14,163 nucleotides of DNA from Prevotella sp. (GTDB lineage Bacteria > Bacteroidota > Bacteroidia > Bacteroidales > Dysgonomonadaceae): positions 1 to 14,163 of the forward strand of contig JAISES010000433.1 of NCBI GenBank assembly GCA_031263965.1. Direction: 5' to 3'. Below, piece after piece: positions 1 through 8,772 of this stretch (position 1 is its first letter; every line of letters begins with the position of its first letter). Position numbers and translations under genes: made by a program. The notes below the pieces were generated by a model, which did not search any database, was not told the origin of the DNA, and saw only the letters and a list, made by a program, of their open reading frames with translations.

Positions 1-1053
1 GAATGGAAAGCTTCATTGAAAGAGAAGCCGGAAACAGTAGATGCAGAGATGGTTGCAGCTGTAGTTTCTATGATGTCGGGTATACCTGTACAGCGAATCG
101 GCGAATCGGAAGGGCTTAAACTCGCAGGCATGAAAGACAGCCTGAAAACCTCCGTTGTGGGGCAAGATGAAGCCGTTAATAAAATAGTAAAAGCTATACA
201 GCGTAACCGCATAGGGCTGAAAGATCCTAACCGTCCGATTGGTTCGTTCATGTTCCTTGGACCGACAGGCGTAGGTAAAACTCACCTGGCAAAAATGATT
301 GCGGAACAACTGTTCGACTCGGCTGACGCCCTCATCCGCATCGACATGAGCGAATATATGGAGAAATTCAACGTATCGCGCCTGGTTGGAGCACCTCCGG
401 GATATGTAGGATACGAAGAAGGGGGACTGCTGAGTGAAAAGGTACGCCGTAAACCATATTCGGTAATACTATTGGATGAAATTGAAAAGGCTCACCCTGA
501 TGTTTATAACATTTTGCTTCAGGTGATGGACGAAGGTCATTTAACGGATAGTCTTGGACGCAAGATAGACTTTAAGAATACTATCCTGATTATGACATCC
601 AATGTAGGGACGCGTCAATTGAAGGATTTTGGCGGAGGCATCGGCTTCAACAGGCAAGATGCCGCAAACAGGGAATATTCGAGAAGTGTGCTTCAAAAAG
701 CATTGAACAAGACTTTCTCACCGGAATTTTTGAACCGCGTAGATGATATTATTACGTTCGATCAGTTGGATAAAACATCCATTGAGAAGATTATCGACAT
801 CGAATTGAAAGGGTTCTATAAACGTATGGCCGAGTTGGGATATACCATTGACTTAAGCAGGGAAGTAAAAGATTTTCTTGCCGATAAGGGTTATGACGTA
901 CAGTTCGGCGCCCGTCCGTTAAAACGTGCTATTCAAAACTATGTAGAAGATGAGATTGCCGAACTGATACTTTCAGGAGCCGTGAAAGAAGGAGGCACTA
1001 TTAATTTTGAACTCGATAAAGAAAATGATAAATTAAAAGCTATTGCCGGATAA
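1..1053 (+). CDS. clpC: ClpC-type AAA+ unfoldase, C-terminal part (5' end outside window)
   Basis: ATP-driven unfoldase of the Hsp100/Clp class that threads substrates into the ClpP peptidase in the cytoplasm. The frame is open from base 1, so only the last 350 codons are present: the linker and second AAA+ domain (D2). Visible in order are the conserved pre-D2 segment (VVSMMSGIPVQRI), the Walker A motif GPTGVGKT (259-282), the aromatic pore loop GYVG, the Walker B motif VILLDE (463-480), sensor 1 (IMTSNVG), an IGF tripeptide at 640-648, an arginine-finger region (FLNRVDD) and the sensor-2 motif GARPLKRAIQ (from 907). The IGF tripeptide lies where ClpC and ClpA carry their ClpP-docking loop, and ClpB lacks it, so a protease-partner ClpC is favoured over disaggregase ClpB. 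The N-terminal domain that would settle ClpC versus ClpA is not visible. It converges with the SusD gene across a scarred spacer. Confidence 0.9.
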   Translation, partial: EWKASLKEKPETVDAEMVAAVVSMMSGIPVQRIGESEGLKLAGMKDSLKTSVVGQDEAVNKIVKAIQRNRIGLKDPNRPIGSFMFLGPTGVGKTHLAKMIAEQLFDSADALIRIDMSEYMEKFNVSRLVGAPPGYVGYEEGGLLSEKVRRKPYSVILLDEIEKAHPDVYNILLQVMDEGHLTDSLGRKIDFKNTILIMTSNVGTRQLKDFGGGIGFNRQDAANREYSRSVLQKALNKTFSPEFLNRVDDIITFDQLDKTSIEKIIDIELKGFYKRMAELGYTIDLSREVKDFLADKGYDVQFGARPLKRAIQNYVEDEIAELILSGAVKEGGTINFELDKENDKLKAIAG

Positions 1054-1106
1054 TGGAATAGCTTGACTAAGAGCGAAAGAGGGCGTGTCGGAAGGTCACG
1101 CGTGGT

Positions 1107-1134
1107 CGGAAGAAAAATCTTTCGACTATTTTTT
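1107..1134 (+). terminator. possible weak intrinsic terminator after clpC
   Basis: CGGAAGA (1107-1113) pairs with TCTTTCG (1118-1124), with one G-T wobble and an AAAA loop. A run of six T follows at 1129-1134. It lies about 50 bases after the clpC stop. The stem is short and not GC-rich, so this is tentative. A GCGTG/CACGC pair (1083-1101) just upstream may add structure. Confidence 0.4.
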
Positions 1135-1216
1135 ATATAATCATTTGATTTTCAATTGGTTATATTTGTTTTACATCTTTATTTTCATTATCTTAAGTAT
1201 TGACAATCAACCAATT

Positions 1217-1432
1217 ATGGCAATATTTAAGAATCATAAAATAGGGATAAATGAACTGTTGGGAGTAATTCCCGAAGCTTTGTTAAGTCATCTTTCAGAA
1301 AATACAAAAGTCGATTATTACTCAAAAGTTCTTCACGGTAAAAAACTATTTTATCTGCTGATGTATGGTATATCCGAAAATGATAGGCTGAGCCAACGTA
1401 CCTTAGAAGATACTTTTAATGATCCGGTCTTT
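1217..1432 (+). pseudogene. IS4-like transposase, N-terminal remnant (truncated)
   Basis: The ATG at 1217 opens a stretch of about 72 residues beginning MAIFKNHKIGINELL and continuing through TKVDYYSKVLHGKK and NDRLSQRTLEDTFNDPVF. I recognise this from memory as the N-terminus of a Bacteroidota IS4-type DDE transposase, normally several hundred residues long. Family-like sequence stops at about 1432. The frame then reads 14 unrelated residues into the adjoining repeat block and ends at 1477. The catalytic DDE domain is absent, so it cannot be active. The frame is also open upstream to 1085, but that extension is low-complexity and hydrophobic, so the ATG at 1217 is the better native start. 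The family call is from pattern memory, not a search. Confidence 0.7.
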
Positions 1433-1436
1433 ATAT

Positions 1437-1735
1437 GGAGGTATTACAGCACTTTTTTTATTCTTGTGGCGCTTTAGCTGCGCCGTGTGCTTTACGTGCG
1501 GGGAACAACCCGTCAGGAGAAAAAGGCGTAAAACGGGGTGTCTGTTTGAGCCTACAAGGGCGAAGCAATCCGGGAATTGGGCGGTTAGCGATAGGGGCAC
1601 CCCTTTGTGACTGCCCGAAAAGATACAACTGGATTGCTTCGGGTAAACCCTCGCAATGACGCGAAAGAGAAAGTTAAAGCGGACGCATAAAGCGTTTTTG
1701 GTTCCTTTTTGCTTGGGACAAAAGCAGTTAAATAT
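1437..1735. repeat. block of nested inverted repeats, probably a dispersed non-coding repeat
   Basis: This GC-richer stretch in an otherwise gene-free spacer shows several inverted pairs. GGCGC (1468-1472) pairs with GCGCC (1480-1484). CGAAGCAATCC (1561-1571) pairs perfectly with GGATTGCTTCG (1631-1641). CCCGAA (1614-1619) pairs with TTCGGG (1638-1643), competing with the previous arm. A CTTTTTG...CAAAAG pair lies near 1710-1725. Short overlapping frames cross it, but their translations look like repeat-derived nonsense and no start or domain supports a gene. The composition and structure resemble the dispersed palindromic repeats found between Bacteroidota genes. Outer limits are approximate. 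Confidence 0.5.
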
Positions 1736-1793
1736 TTGAAATTTGCCAGATGAATAACAGGTGATTAAAAGATCGGGGCCTTCATAAAATAGA

Positions 1794-1823
1794 AATAACC
1801 TCCCCGAAATCGGGAAGGTTATT
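1794..1823 (-). terminator. hairpin terminator of the SusC/SusD operon
   Basis: Arms AATAACCTCCCCGA (1794-1807) and TCGGGAAGGTTATT (1810-1823) pair over 14 positions with a single mismatch. It lies 28 bases beyond the SusD stop. Read on the - strand, the hairpin is followed by a T-rich run (TTATTTCTATTTTA), as expected of an intrinsic terminator. The near symmetry means it could also stop + strand transcription arriving from clpC or the IS remnant. Confidence 0.75.
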
Positions 1824-1850
1824 TATTGGTAATTAACTATTAATTTCAGA

Positions 1851-3899
1851 TCAATCCGCACTTTCTATTACTACAGGCCACAATGGATTCTGTACTAACA
1901 AATGTCCCCGACTCTTGTTTATTTCGTTTTGAGGAACAGGATACCAATAGTACTCTTTAGACCAGCGACGAGTTTCCAGTGGTGTACGTTGAAAGAAAGA
2001 ATCAATGCTGCCAAGCGGCCTCGTGTTTGTATTATTTATTGACACATTGTCAAATCCGTTCATATACATTCCGCTCATACGGGTAATATCGCCATCTACA
2101 CCACCTTTATCCGGCTGATTAGCCGCTACCGGATCGCATATCATCCAACGACGCATATCGAACCACCGTTGGCCTTCGCCTATGAATTCAGCATGGCGCT
2201 CCTGCACGATAGCTTTAAATTGTGCTTCTTGATTTCCGATCACTCCTTTTTTAACATTCGTATTATCCAACTCTGCGTAACCGGGAACGCCCGCACGAAC
2301 TCTTACCTTATCCAGGTATTCAATAATTTTAGGATCACCCGGATTTATTTCATTTAAAACCTCTGCATAATAAAGGTAGAAATCGGCAAGACGAAGCAAA
2401 ATAGACGGACGGGACCATGATGTATAAACTGTAAATGGCGTACCCGGAGCCCCAGCTACATTTATAGATGTTACACCTTGTGCTATGCGGCGATTCTTAA
2501 ATTTATAAAACAGATAACCCGCTCGCGGCCAGTTTTCGCCGCCTGCAATACCAGATGCTTTGCCTCGACCAAACCATTGATAATACACTCCGTCAGGTTT
2601 GTTATGTTCATTAGCGTGAATGTGCCAACTCTTACCATTATAGCCTATGGCCGCATAAAAGCGAGATTCGCGATTTGCATACATATTAAAGATATTAGGA
2701 TCGGGATTATTATTTACATGAGTAGGGTTATTTACTGTAGTAAAACCATCCTCTCTATAACCGGATCCTCCGTCGTAGATAGTCAGTCCGTTATTCATAA
2801 AGAAAGCATCAACAGATTCTTGTGAAACAGAGATATTCGCAAAATTTGTTGGACTGGCATATAAATCTACCGGATTTGAACGACGTTCCTGGTTATTCGG
2901 ATTACTATAATCATTATATGCCGTCGCCCAAAGAATCTCATCATTATACTTCTGAAACACTTGGTAAACAGACGCATGAGGATCTATTTCCATTGTATTC
3001 GAATCGTATTCTTCATGCAATTTATGCCCTAGAGAATGTGCATAATCAAGAAATTCTTCTAACCTTAGCTTAGCTGTTTGCCATTTACTTTGGTCATAAT
3101 CAGGGAAAAGACGAGTTCCATCTCTATTTACGATAGCTAAACTTTCCGTAAAGCCTCCGTTAAATAATTTAGAAGCTGCATATACCCATAGCTTCGCACG
3201 TAATGCACGCGCAGCAATTAAAGTAGGACGTACCATTTCGCCTATATTGTAATCATTGCTGCCTCTTCTGATAGAAGCCGGAAGCCTGCCTGCATTTATC
3301 ACCTCTGCCAGTAATTCATCCATATAATTAATCAGATCATCCATTGGGGCACGGGCGTAATCTATGCTCTGATCCTCAGGGTCTGCAATATCTGTAACCA
3401 ATGGTACGGGGCCATAAAGTTCAAACAATGTGAAATACGAATACGCTATCAGAAATTTAGCTTCATCTTTCATACGGAGCACCTCATCTTCCGGAAGCAC
3501 TGTATTACCGGTACCGCTGCCAATAGAGTGCACCCTATTCAGAAATATCAATGCTTGACGTATATACTGATATTGTGTCGCCCAACGATGATAACCGGCA
3601 TTAGCAGGAGTGTATCCCGACACCATAGTATTACGGGCAAAGTTGCATGCCAGTTCACCCGAGATAGCAGACCATGGATTGCTCATAGCATCAGCGGAAG
3701 ATGCATTTTTAGAATATTCGATAATACAATTAAATATATTACCATGCCAACGTTTAGTGTATCCTACATTTTCGAAGACACCGTCAATGGTTAAATTATC
3801 TGTCAATTCGGACGATACATCCAGATAATCGCTACACGATGCAAAGGTTGTTGCAGCTATTATGGATATGCAAAGAAATATTTTATTTAATTTTTTCAT
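1851..3899 (-). CDS. SusD/RagB-family outer-membrane nutrient-binding lipoprotein
   Basis: Surface lipoprotein that sits as a lid on its SusC partner and helps capture ligand before import. The 682-residue product begins MKKLNKIFLCIS with a lipoprotein signal ending in FASC, giving lipidated Cys22 and mature start CSDYLDV. The SusD-like N-terminal region follows. The C-terminal RagB/SusD part shows family signatures: RLADFYLYYAE (about residues 502-512), ERHAEFIGEGQRWFDMRRW (about 567-585), and near the end YPVPQNEINKS...QNPLWP, equivalent to the usual QNPGW ending. Length is at the large end for the family. The gene begins 10 bases after the SusC-like gene, so they form one operon. The start is fixed by the signal peptide; no Shine-Dalgarno is visible. 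Family membership is clear, but the ligand cannot be told from sequence. Confidence 0.95.
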   Translation of the reverse strand: MKKLNKIFLCISIIAATTFASCSDYLDVSSELTDNLTIDGVFENVGYTKRWHGNIFNCIIEYSKNASSADAMSNPWSAISGELACNFARNTMVSGYTPANAGYHRWATQYQYIRQALIFLNRVHSIGSGTGNTVLPEDEVLRMKDEAKFLIAYSYFTLFELYGPVPLVTDIADPEDQSIDYARAPMDDLINYMDELLAEVINAGRLPASIRRGSNDYNIGEMVRPTLIAARALRAKLWVYAASKLFNGGFTESLAIVNRDGTRLFPDYDQSKWQTAKLRLEEFLDYAHSLGHKLHEEYDSNTMEIDPHASVYQVFQKYNDEILWATAYNDYSNPNNQERRSNPVDLYASPTNFANISVSQESVDAFFMNNGLTIYDGGSGYREDGFTTVNNPTHVNNNPDPNIFNMYANRESRFYAAIGYNGKSWHIHANEHNKPDGVYYQWFGRGKASGIAGGENWPRAGYLFYKFKNRRIAQGVTSINVAGAPGTPFTVYTSWSRPSILLRLADFYLYYAEVLNEINPGDPKIIEYLDKVRVRAGVPGYAELDNTNVKKGVIGNQEAQFKAIVQERHAEFIGEGQRWFDMRRWMICDPVAANQPDKGGVDGDITRMSGMYMNGFDNVSINNTNTRPLGSIDSFFQRTPLETRRWSKEYYWYPVPQNEINKSRGHLLVQNPLWPVVIESAD

Positions 3900-3909
3900 A
3901 GCGACTGTT

Positions 3910-6900
3910 TTAAAAAGTTACATCTAAACCAAATGTCCACGTAGAGCTTATTGGATAGCGGGCTCCTGAACGGCTGGTTACTTCCGGATCCCAAAATTTC
4001 ACTTTATCCCATGTACGGATATTTTCGCCTTGCACGTATAGACGTATACCACTAATACTTGCTTTCTTAAACATCTTAGGATTGAACGTATAGCCTATTT
4101 CAATATTTTTAAGGCGTATATACGATGCATCGCGATACCACCATGTACTGGCGCGGGAATTATTGCTATTACCCGTCGTACGTAATCTAGGGAATAATAC
4201 ATCCTGATTGTAAGGGTCTTCGTATCGCCAACGATCCATTGCTTCTTCCCGTAGTGCTGCATCAGTTATAGAGCGTTGGAACGGATAAAAGTTTTCTACT
4301 TTGTTCAATAGATAAGTCGATACACGGCCGGCGCCTTGAAAAAATGCACCGATGCTAAAACCTTTCCATTCGGCAGTCAGACCGAAACCATATACAATCC
4401 CTGGGGTATTTGTCGGATAAAATCCATTTATATAGGTTTGGTCATAGGAATCGATTGATCCATCCCCGTTTAAATCACGATAACGTATATCTCCGGGAGC
4501 TACGGTCAACTTAGGGTCAGGAATACCGGGTTTGAGTTGATAAGTTTCAGACCCGTTAGCATTCTTTGTAATTATAAAATCATCCGGAGTATACAAGCCT
4601 TCAGCTATATACATAAACGGCTGGCTTATACTTTGCCCTGTATATGCCTGATAAGCGTACGATTGCGGCACTTCGTCATATTCTACTACATTATTTTTGG
4701 TAAAAGTATAGTTAAATCTTCCTATAAGCATTAAGTCCCCTATAGCCTGTTTGGCTACAACATTGAGGTCTACCCCTTGATTTTTTGTCCGGCCGAAGTT
4801 TTGCATAGGATTTACACGTAACCCTGCGGCTGTAGGAAGTGTATTACGGCGAATAAGGATATCATAACGTTCATTGTGGAAATAATCAATACTGGCATCG
4901 ATACGTCCGTCAAATAATCCGAAGTCAACACCTGTATTAAACTTGTCTTCAACCTCCCAGCTAAGTGTCGGAGTTGCATAATCGCTTTCGATAATACCTG
5001 CACCCGGACTACCTGCACCTTGTCCATTATTGGCAACACCTGAGCCTCCAGTCCATGAAAAGTTGTATCCTAAACTTGATTCATCAACCCTTTCCCTGTA
5101 TGGAAAGCGGGACATATCACTTGATAACACATCATTACCTGTTCTACCATATGAAACGCGGAATTTAAATTTGTTGACTGTTCTCTCTATTTTTTTCCAA
5201 AATTTTTCGTGGCTAATCCACCATGCTATACCAACTGCAGGAAATGTTCCCCATCTATTGCCTTCAGCAAAATTTTCACTACCCGTCATACCCATGCTAG
5301 CTTCGAGCAAATAACGCCCGTCGTAGCCATATGTAGTACGTGCAACCACACTTTGCTTGCGGTAAGGCAACATTTCCAGGCCATTGCTTCGAGATTGATA
5401 TTGAGTTTCTTTCTGATTATATAAAATCAAACCTGTGACATCATGTTTACCGAAAGTCCGCTTATAATCAAAAGCCGTTTCGATGTACACTTTACGTTCT
5501 CCCGAACTGCTTGATGCTGTAGGATTTGACAATGCGGATCCTGCCCGAATCTGACTGAAAATTAATTTTCCATCCTGATCTCTACCTGTAGCATAGAAAG
5601 AGTTAGCCTCTTTGGTTCTGTTGAGGCGTCCTTGTGTTATAGCATCAAAGCTTAAAGCTCCCCGCCAAGACAGTCCATTTGTAAATATACCCAAATCTTG
5701 AGTCAGGCTAACCCTCGATTGTACAGTTACTTCCCAGTTTTTAGTATAACCCATATTATTTAGCAAGTTATACGGGTTTGCACGCTCTGCTGTACCTACA
5801 GATCCTGCCGAATACTGCGGATGTTCGGCAAATGTACCATCGGAATACACCATAGGAAAGTAATACCTTGGAGCCATGGATATGATACTCCATAAGTTAT
5901 CCGAGGTTGTCATTGGAGCATTCTGTTTTACAAAATAACCGGATAAGTCTACCGACATCTTCGTTGTTTTGGTTAAATCCATGTCTATGTTAGAACGTAA
6001 GTTATAACGTTCGTACTTAAGGTTGGCATCATAATTCTCTACCGTATTACTATTATATAGGCCATCCTCAGTATAGTAAGCTCCTGACGTAAAGAATTTA
6101 ACCCTGTCGCCACCACCTCTGAAATTTATTGTATACCGGCTAACATTCGTATTCGGTTTCAGCAAATCCAGCCAGTTTGTATTCGGGTATAGATCAGGGT
6201 CAGCTCCTATACGATATTTCTCCAATGTAGCATCATCATATGTAGGCAACCATCCGGACAGAGGATTTCCCGCCTCATTCCATGTGGCTTCGTTATACAA
6301 ATTAAGGGTCCTGTACGAATCGAGAGATTGCGGTATACGGATCGGTGTACGTATAGCATGTTCTACATTTACGGATATAACAGTCTTTTGAGCAACCCCG
6401 CGCTTTGTTGTGATCAGGACTACCCCGTTTGCTCCTTCTGCTCCATATACGGCCGTTGCAGACGCATCTTTCAGTACCGAAAAAGTTTCAATTTCTTCAA
6501 CCGGAATATTGCTCATATCACTTTTGCTGCGAGGAATACCATCAATGATAATCAGAGGATTTGTTCCTCCGGCAAAAGAGCTCACCCCCCGAATCCAGAA
6601 GTTGGAATCATCATAGCCTGGCTCACCCGATGGCTGAATGGCAATTACCCCTGATAGCTTTCCAGCCAAGGAGTTTGAGAGACCACGCCCTGTTCCGGAA
6701 AGTTCTTTAGCTGTCACGGTATTAATTGACGAAACTACGCTTTCTTTCTTTTGTTGCCCGTATCCTACGACCACAATCTCTTCCAGATTAGCTGATGCTT
6801 CTGTCAAACGGACATTAATAGAAGCTTCTTCTTTCCCTACCGGACGCTCTTCTGTAATATACCCAAGGAAACTAAATACCAAGACATCTCCCGATTTCGC

Positions 6901-7122
6901 ATTTATCGAGAAACGTCCGTCTAAATCCGTAAATACCCCAGTCGTCGTATTCTTTATTGATACGGATACTCCTATTATCGGATTCCCGTCACCTTCTGTC
7001 ACTAAACCCGTAATACGATTATTCTGTGCAGACAAGCTAATACACGCACAACACAGAAGTATAATAAATAATAATTTTCGAGACCGAAAACTACCTATAG
7101 TTATTGCTTTTCTCATTTTCAT
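3910..7122 (-). CDS. SusC/RagA-family TonB-dependent outer-membrane transporter
   Basis: A 22-strand-type barrel that imports oligomers across the outer membrane using TonB energy, working with the SusD-like lid encoded just downstream. The product has 1070 residues. A signal peptide ends near LSAQ (cleavage about residue 32). A carboxypeptidase-regulatory-like domain spans about 36-110, including FTDLDGRFSI. The SusC-typical EEIVVVGYG (114-122) starts the TonB-box/plug region, with plug motifs WIRGVSSF (176-183) and VLKDASATAVYG (216-227) leading to VVLITTKRG. The long barrel ends WTFGLDVTF, with the terminal aromatic expected of outer-membrane proteins. A calcium-loop-like DLNGDGSIDSYD occurs late in the barrel, as in many SusC proteins. 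Met1 or Met3 could be the start. It lies 16 bases after the lipoprotein gene. No N-terminal STN domain is seen, so it does not look like an anti-sigma-signalling transducer. Confidence 0.96.
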   Translation of the reverse strand: MKMRKAITIGSFRSRKLLFIILLCCACISLSAQNNRITGLVTEGDGNPIIGVSVSIKNTTTGVFTDLDGRFSINAKSGDVLVFSFLGYITEERPVGKEEASINVRLTEASANLEEIVVVGYGQQKKESVVSSINTVTAKELSGTGRGLSNSLAGKLSGVIAIQPSGEPGYDDSNFWIRGVSSFAGGTNPLIIIDGIPRSKSDMSNIPVEEIETFSVLKDASATAVYGAEGANGVVLITTKRGVAQKTVISVNVEHAIRTPIRIPQSLDSYRTLNLYNEATWNEAGNPLSGWLPTYDDATLEKYRIGADPDLYPNTNWLDLLKPNTNVSRYTINFRGGGDRVKFFTSGAYYTEDGLYNSNTVENYDANLKYERYNLRSNIDMDLTKTTKMSVDLSGYFVKQNAPMTTSDNLWSIISMAPRYYFPMVYSDGTFAEHPQYSAGSVGTAERANPYNLLNNMGYTKNWEVTVQSRVSLTQDLGIFTNGLSWRGALSFDAITQGRLNRTKEANSFYATGRDQDGKLIFSQIRAGSALSNPTASSSSGERKVYIETAFDYKRTFGKHDVTGLILYNQKETQYQSRSNGLEMLPYRKQSVVARTTYGYDGRYLLEASMGMTGSENFAEGNRWGTFPAVGIAWWISHEKFWKKIERTVNKFKFRVSYGRTGNDVLSSDMSRFPYRERVDESSLGYNFSWTGGSGVANNGQGAGSPGAGIIESDYATPTLSWEVEDKFNTGVDFGLFDGRIDASIDYFHNERYDILIRRNTLPTAAGLRVNPMQNFGRTKNQGVDLNVVAKQAIGDLMLIGRFNYTFTKNNVVEYDEVPQSYAYQAYTGQSISQPFMYIAEGLYTPDDFIITKNANGSETYQLKPGIPDPKLTVAPGDIRYRDLNGDGSIDSYDQTYINGFYPTNTPGIVYGFGLTAEWKGFSIGAFFQGAGRVSTYLLNKVENFYPFQRSITDAALREEAMDRWRYEDPYNQDVLFPRLRTTGNSNNSRASTWWYRDASYIRLKNIEIGYTFNPKMFKKASISGIRLYVQGENIRTWDKVKFWDPEVTSRSGARYPISSTWTFGLDVTF

Positions 7123-7138
7123 AGATTATTAGATTAAT

Positions 7139-8557
7139 TTATTCCAAACTGACTGATAATTTAGCCGGAGAATAATTTGCATCAAGCGTAAAGACGTACG
7201 TCCTTCCATTACCTAGAGTTCTGTTGCTTACGGTTGTGATCATATTCCCATTACTATCAGATGTACCAGCATTAAATTCGAAACGGGCAGTACCACCACT
7301 CGATGATTCAGGAACACCCGGGGTTCCATATAGGTTTTGTACTATTTCTAATGCAAAAGCGCTATCTTTAGAACGACTATTCCGATAAAACGCAATACCG
7401 ACTGTACTTCCTGATACATTACTTAAGAACATAGTTTGATTTGCAATCAATTTTACCTGATATATTCCATTACCAATTGGGGCCATAGCAAAATTCTTGT
7501 CCGGATTCCAAAGACATGCATTTGTAGTCATAGAAGGGATACCCAAACGTTCGACCGGAGCTGAACCCAGTTGATTTCCTACACCTCCATTCACCCATAT
7601 TCCTCCTGTTTTGGTAACCGGATCAAAATCAGCCAGGTTATTTCCGCTCATTGGTTCTATGCGGAAATACTTCAGATTCTGATCGGCCGTTACACGATAC
7701 TTCCCATCTACAGATCTGAACTTATATGTACCATTGGTATTAACGTCAAGGAATGTAGGGTCTATCCACCAGTCTTCTAAATCAAGAAATCCGTGTATAG
7801 AAAGCTCTTGATCTTGAATAAACTCTTTCTCTATAATTGCAATATTTGACACATATTCAGGAAACTCTACTCCATCGAATGAAGGTTTTAAGAATGGTTC
7901 CCCTTCGTATGTACGTGTATCGAACGACACTGTATATTCCGATCCCGGAGGCAAATCTATCAGGAATGGAATAGAATCTGTGTTAGAAGCATTAGCAACA
8001 ATAGTTTTTCCTCCAAAATAAAATGAATTACCATTCTCTCCATAAGACGGGGCTTCGATGATTGCATTCAATGCATTTGTAGGAAACACCCCGGTTACAG
8101 CATATTTATAAGGTTCACCCGCCACAGGCTCCATCTTATAATCGCCATATGCTGTTTTTAATGTAAGGAAAGGATATTTAGGCCGCCCTATATAAATAAA
8201 TACTGATTTTGCAGTATAATCGAAATTTTTATTCTTTGCAATTATCTGTATTTCGGCAGTACCATCAGATACATCTTTTGTATATGGTACATACAGTTTT
8301 TGCCCGTAAGTTCCAGCCTTATTTACCGGAATAATAGCCTCAGATACTTTTTCATCATTCAAAAAGAACAGTATGCGTATGCTGTTCATCGGATAATTGG
8401 CATCTATTGTCACATCGAAAGGGATACTATCGGCCATATATGCCGACTCGACAACGCTGTATGAAGATATTTGCGGAGTATCTATCTTCTCGTCATCACA
8501 TGAGTAAAACAATAAAGCAGCCAAGAATATTGGCAAGAAATTAAATTTTCTTCTCAT
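7139..8557 (-). CDS. surface glycan-binding-like lipoprotein (SusE/F-positioned), first gene of the uptake operon
   Basis: A 472-residue lipoprotein that probably helps hold the substrate at the cell surface for the SusC/D pair. The signal peptide ends LFYSC, giving lipidated Cys20. The acidic residues straight after it (CDDEK) resemble the lipoprotein export signal that sends Bacteroidota lipoproteins to the outer face. The rest looks all-beta: an Ig-like segment (about 30-125), a middle region, and a C-terminal part with LEDWWIDPTF (260-269; Trp263, Trp264) and GKYRVTADQNLKYFRIE (285-301), then MAPIGNGIYQVKL. These resemble the DUF5016/DUF5125/DUF5121 type of SusCD-linked binding proteins, but that is recall and unverified. 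No catalytic motif is apparent. It precedes SusC, whereas SusE/F-type genes usually follow SusD. Exposed tryptophans could form a sugar platform, an inference only. Confidence 0.8.
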   Translation of the reverse strand: MRRKFNFLPIFLAALLFYSCDDEKIDTPQISSYSVVESAYMADSIPFDVTIDANYPMNSIRILFFLNDEKVSEAIIPVNKAGTYGQKLYVPYTKDVSDGTAEIQIIAKNKNFDYTAKSVFIYIGRPKYPFLTLKTAYGDYKMEPVAGEPYKYAVTGVFPTNALNAIIEAPSYGENGNSFYFGGKTIVANASNTDSIPFLIDLPPGSEYTVSFDTRTYEGEPFLKPSFDGVEFPEYVSNIAIIEKEFIQDQELSIHGFLDLEDWWIDPTFLDVNTNGTYKFRSVDGKYRVTADQNLKYFRIEPMSGNNLADFDPVTKTGGIWVNGGVGNQLGSAPVERLGIPSMTTNACLWNPDKNFAMAPIGNGIYQVKLIANQTMFLSNVSGSTVGIAFYRNSRSKDSAFALEIVQNLYGTPGVPESSSGGTARFEFNAGTSDSNGNMITTVSNRTLGNGRTYVFTLDANYSPAKLSVSLE

Positions 8558-8615
8558 CGTACTGTTTTTAGTTAAAAAGGGATTAATTACAATTCACAAT
8601 AATTACAAAAGTTAT

Positions 8616-8632
8616 TTTGCCATATTTGCCAT
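8616..8632. repeat. tandem 8-base direct repeat TTTGCCAT
   Basis: TTTGCCAT occurs at 8616-8623 and again at 8625-8632, a 9-base spacing. It lies 59-75 bases upstream of the lipoprotein start codon. It could be a binding site for a regulator in the leader, or chance in AT-rich DNA. Confidence 0.35.
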
Positions 8633-8764
8633 GATAGAGTGATATATCAAAGATTGGATATAGGCTTATAAAGCCTCATATTTACTTACATATGCATGAG
8701 TTTAGGTCATAGGAAAAGCATTGTTTTTAAAATCAGCATTAAATAATCTTTATGACATGAATTG

Positions 8765-8772
8765 CAAACCTA
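8765..8772 (-). promoter_or_regulatory. candidate Bacteroidota -7 promoter element for the uptake operon
   Basis: On the - strand this reads TAGGTTTG, an exact match to the TAnnTTTG -7 consensus of the main Bacteroides sigma factor. It is about 210 bases upstream of the lipoprotein ATG, implying a long leader. No clear TTG-type -33 element is seen at the expected distance, so the call is weak. Confidence 0.22.

Noticed and set aside
1083..1104. GCGTG/CACGC dyad and CACGCGTG palindrome as an attachment or recombination site
   Set aside because: Too short, with no integrase gene, no matching second site and no conserved core visible in the window.
1085..1477. Open frame of 130 codons read as one small hypothetical protein
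   Set aside because: The middle matches an IS4-like transposase N-terminus, the first third is hydrophobic low-complexity sequence before the natural ATG, and the tail reads into a repeat block. It is a remnant, not a gene.
1419..1659. Overlapping short frames across the repeat block
   Set aside because: They overlap each other on both strands, lack family-like sequence and are explained by stop-poor, GC-richer repeat DNA.
4450..4500. Dockerin or EF-hand domain in the SusC-like protein (DLNGDGSIDSYD)
   Set aside because: A single such loop late in the barrel is common in SusC-family proteins; there is no second repeat to make a dockerin.
6638..7132. Long + strand frame opposite the start of the SusC-like gene
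   Set aside because: It is fully antisense to clearly conserved SusC plug-domain coding sequence and has no recognisable features.
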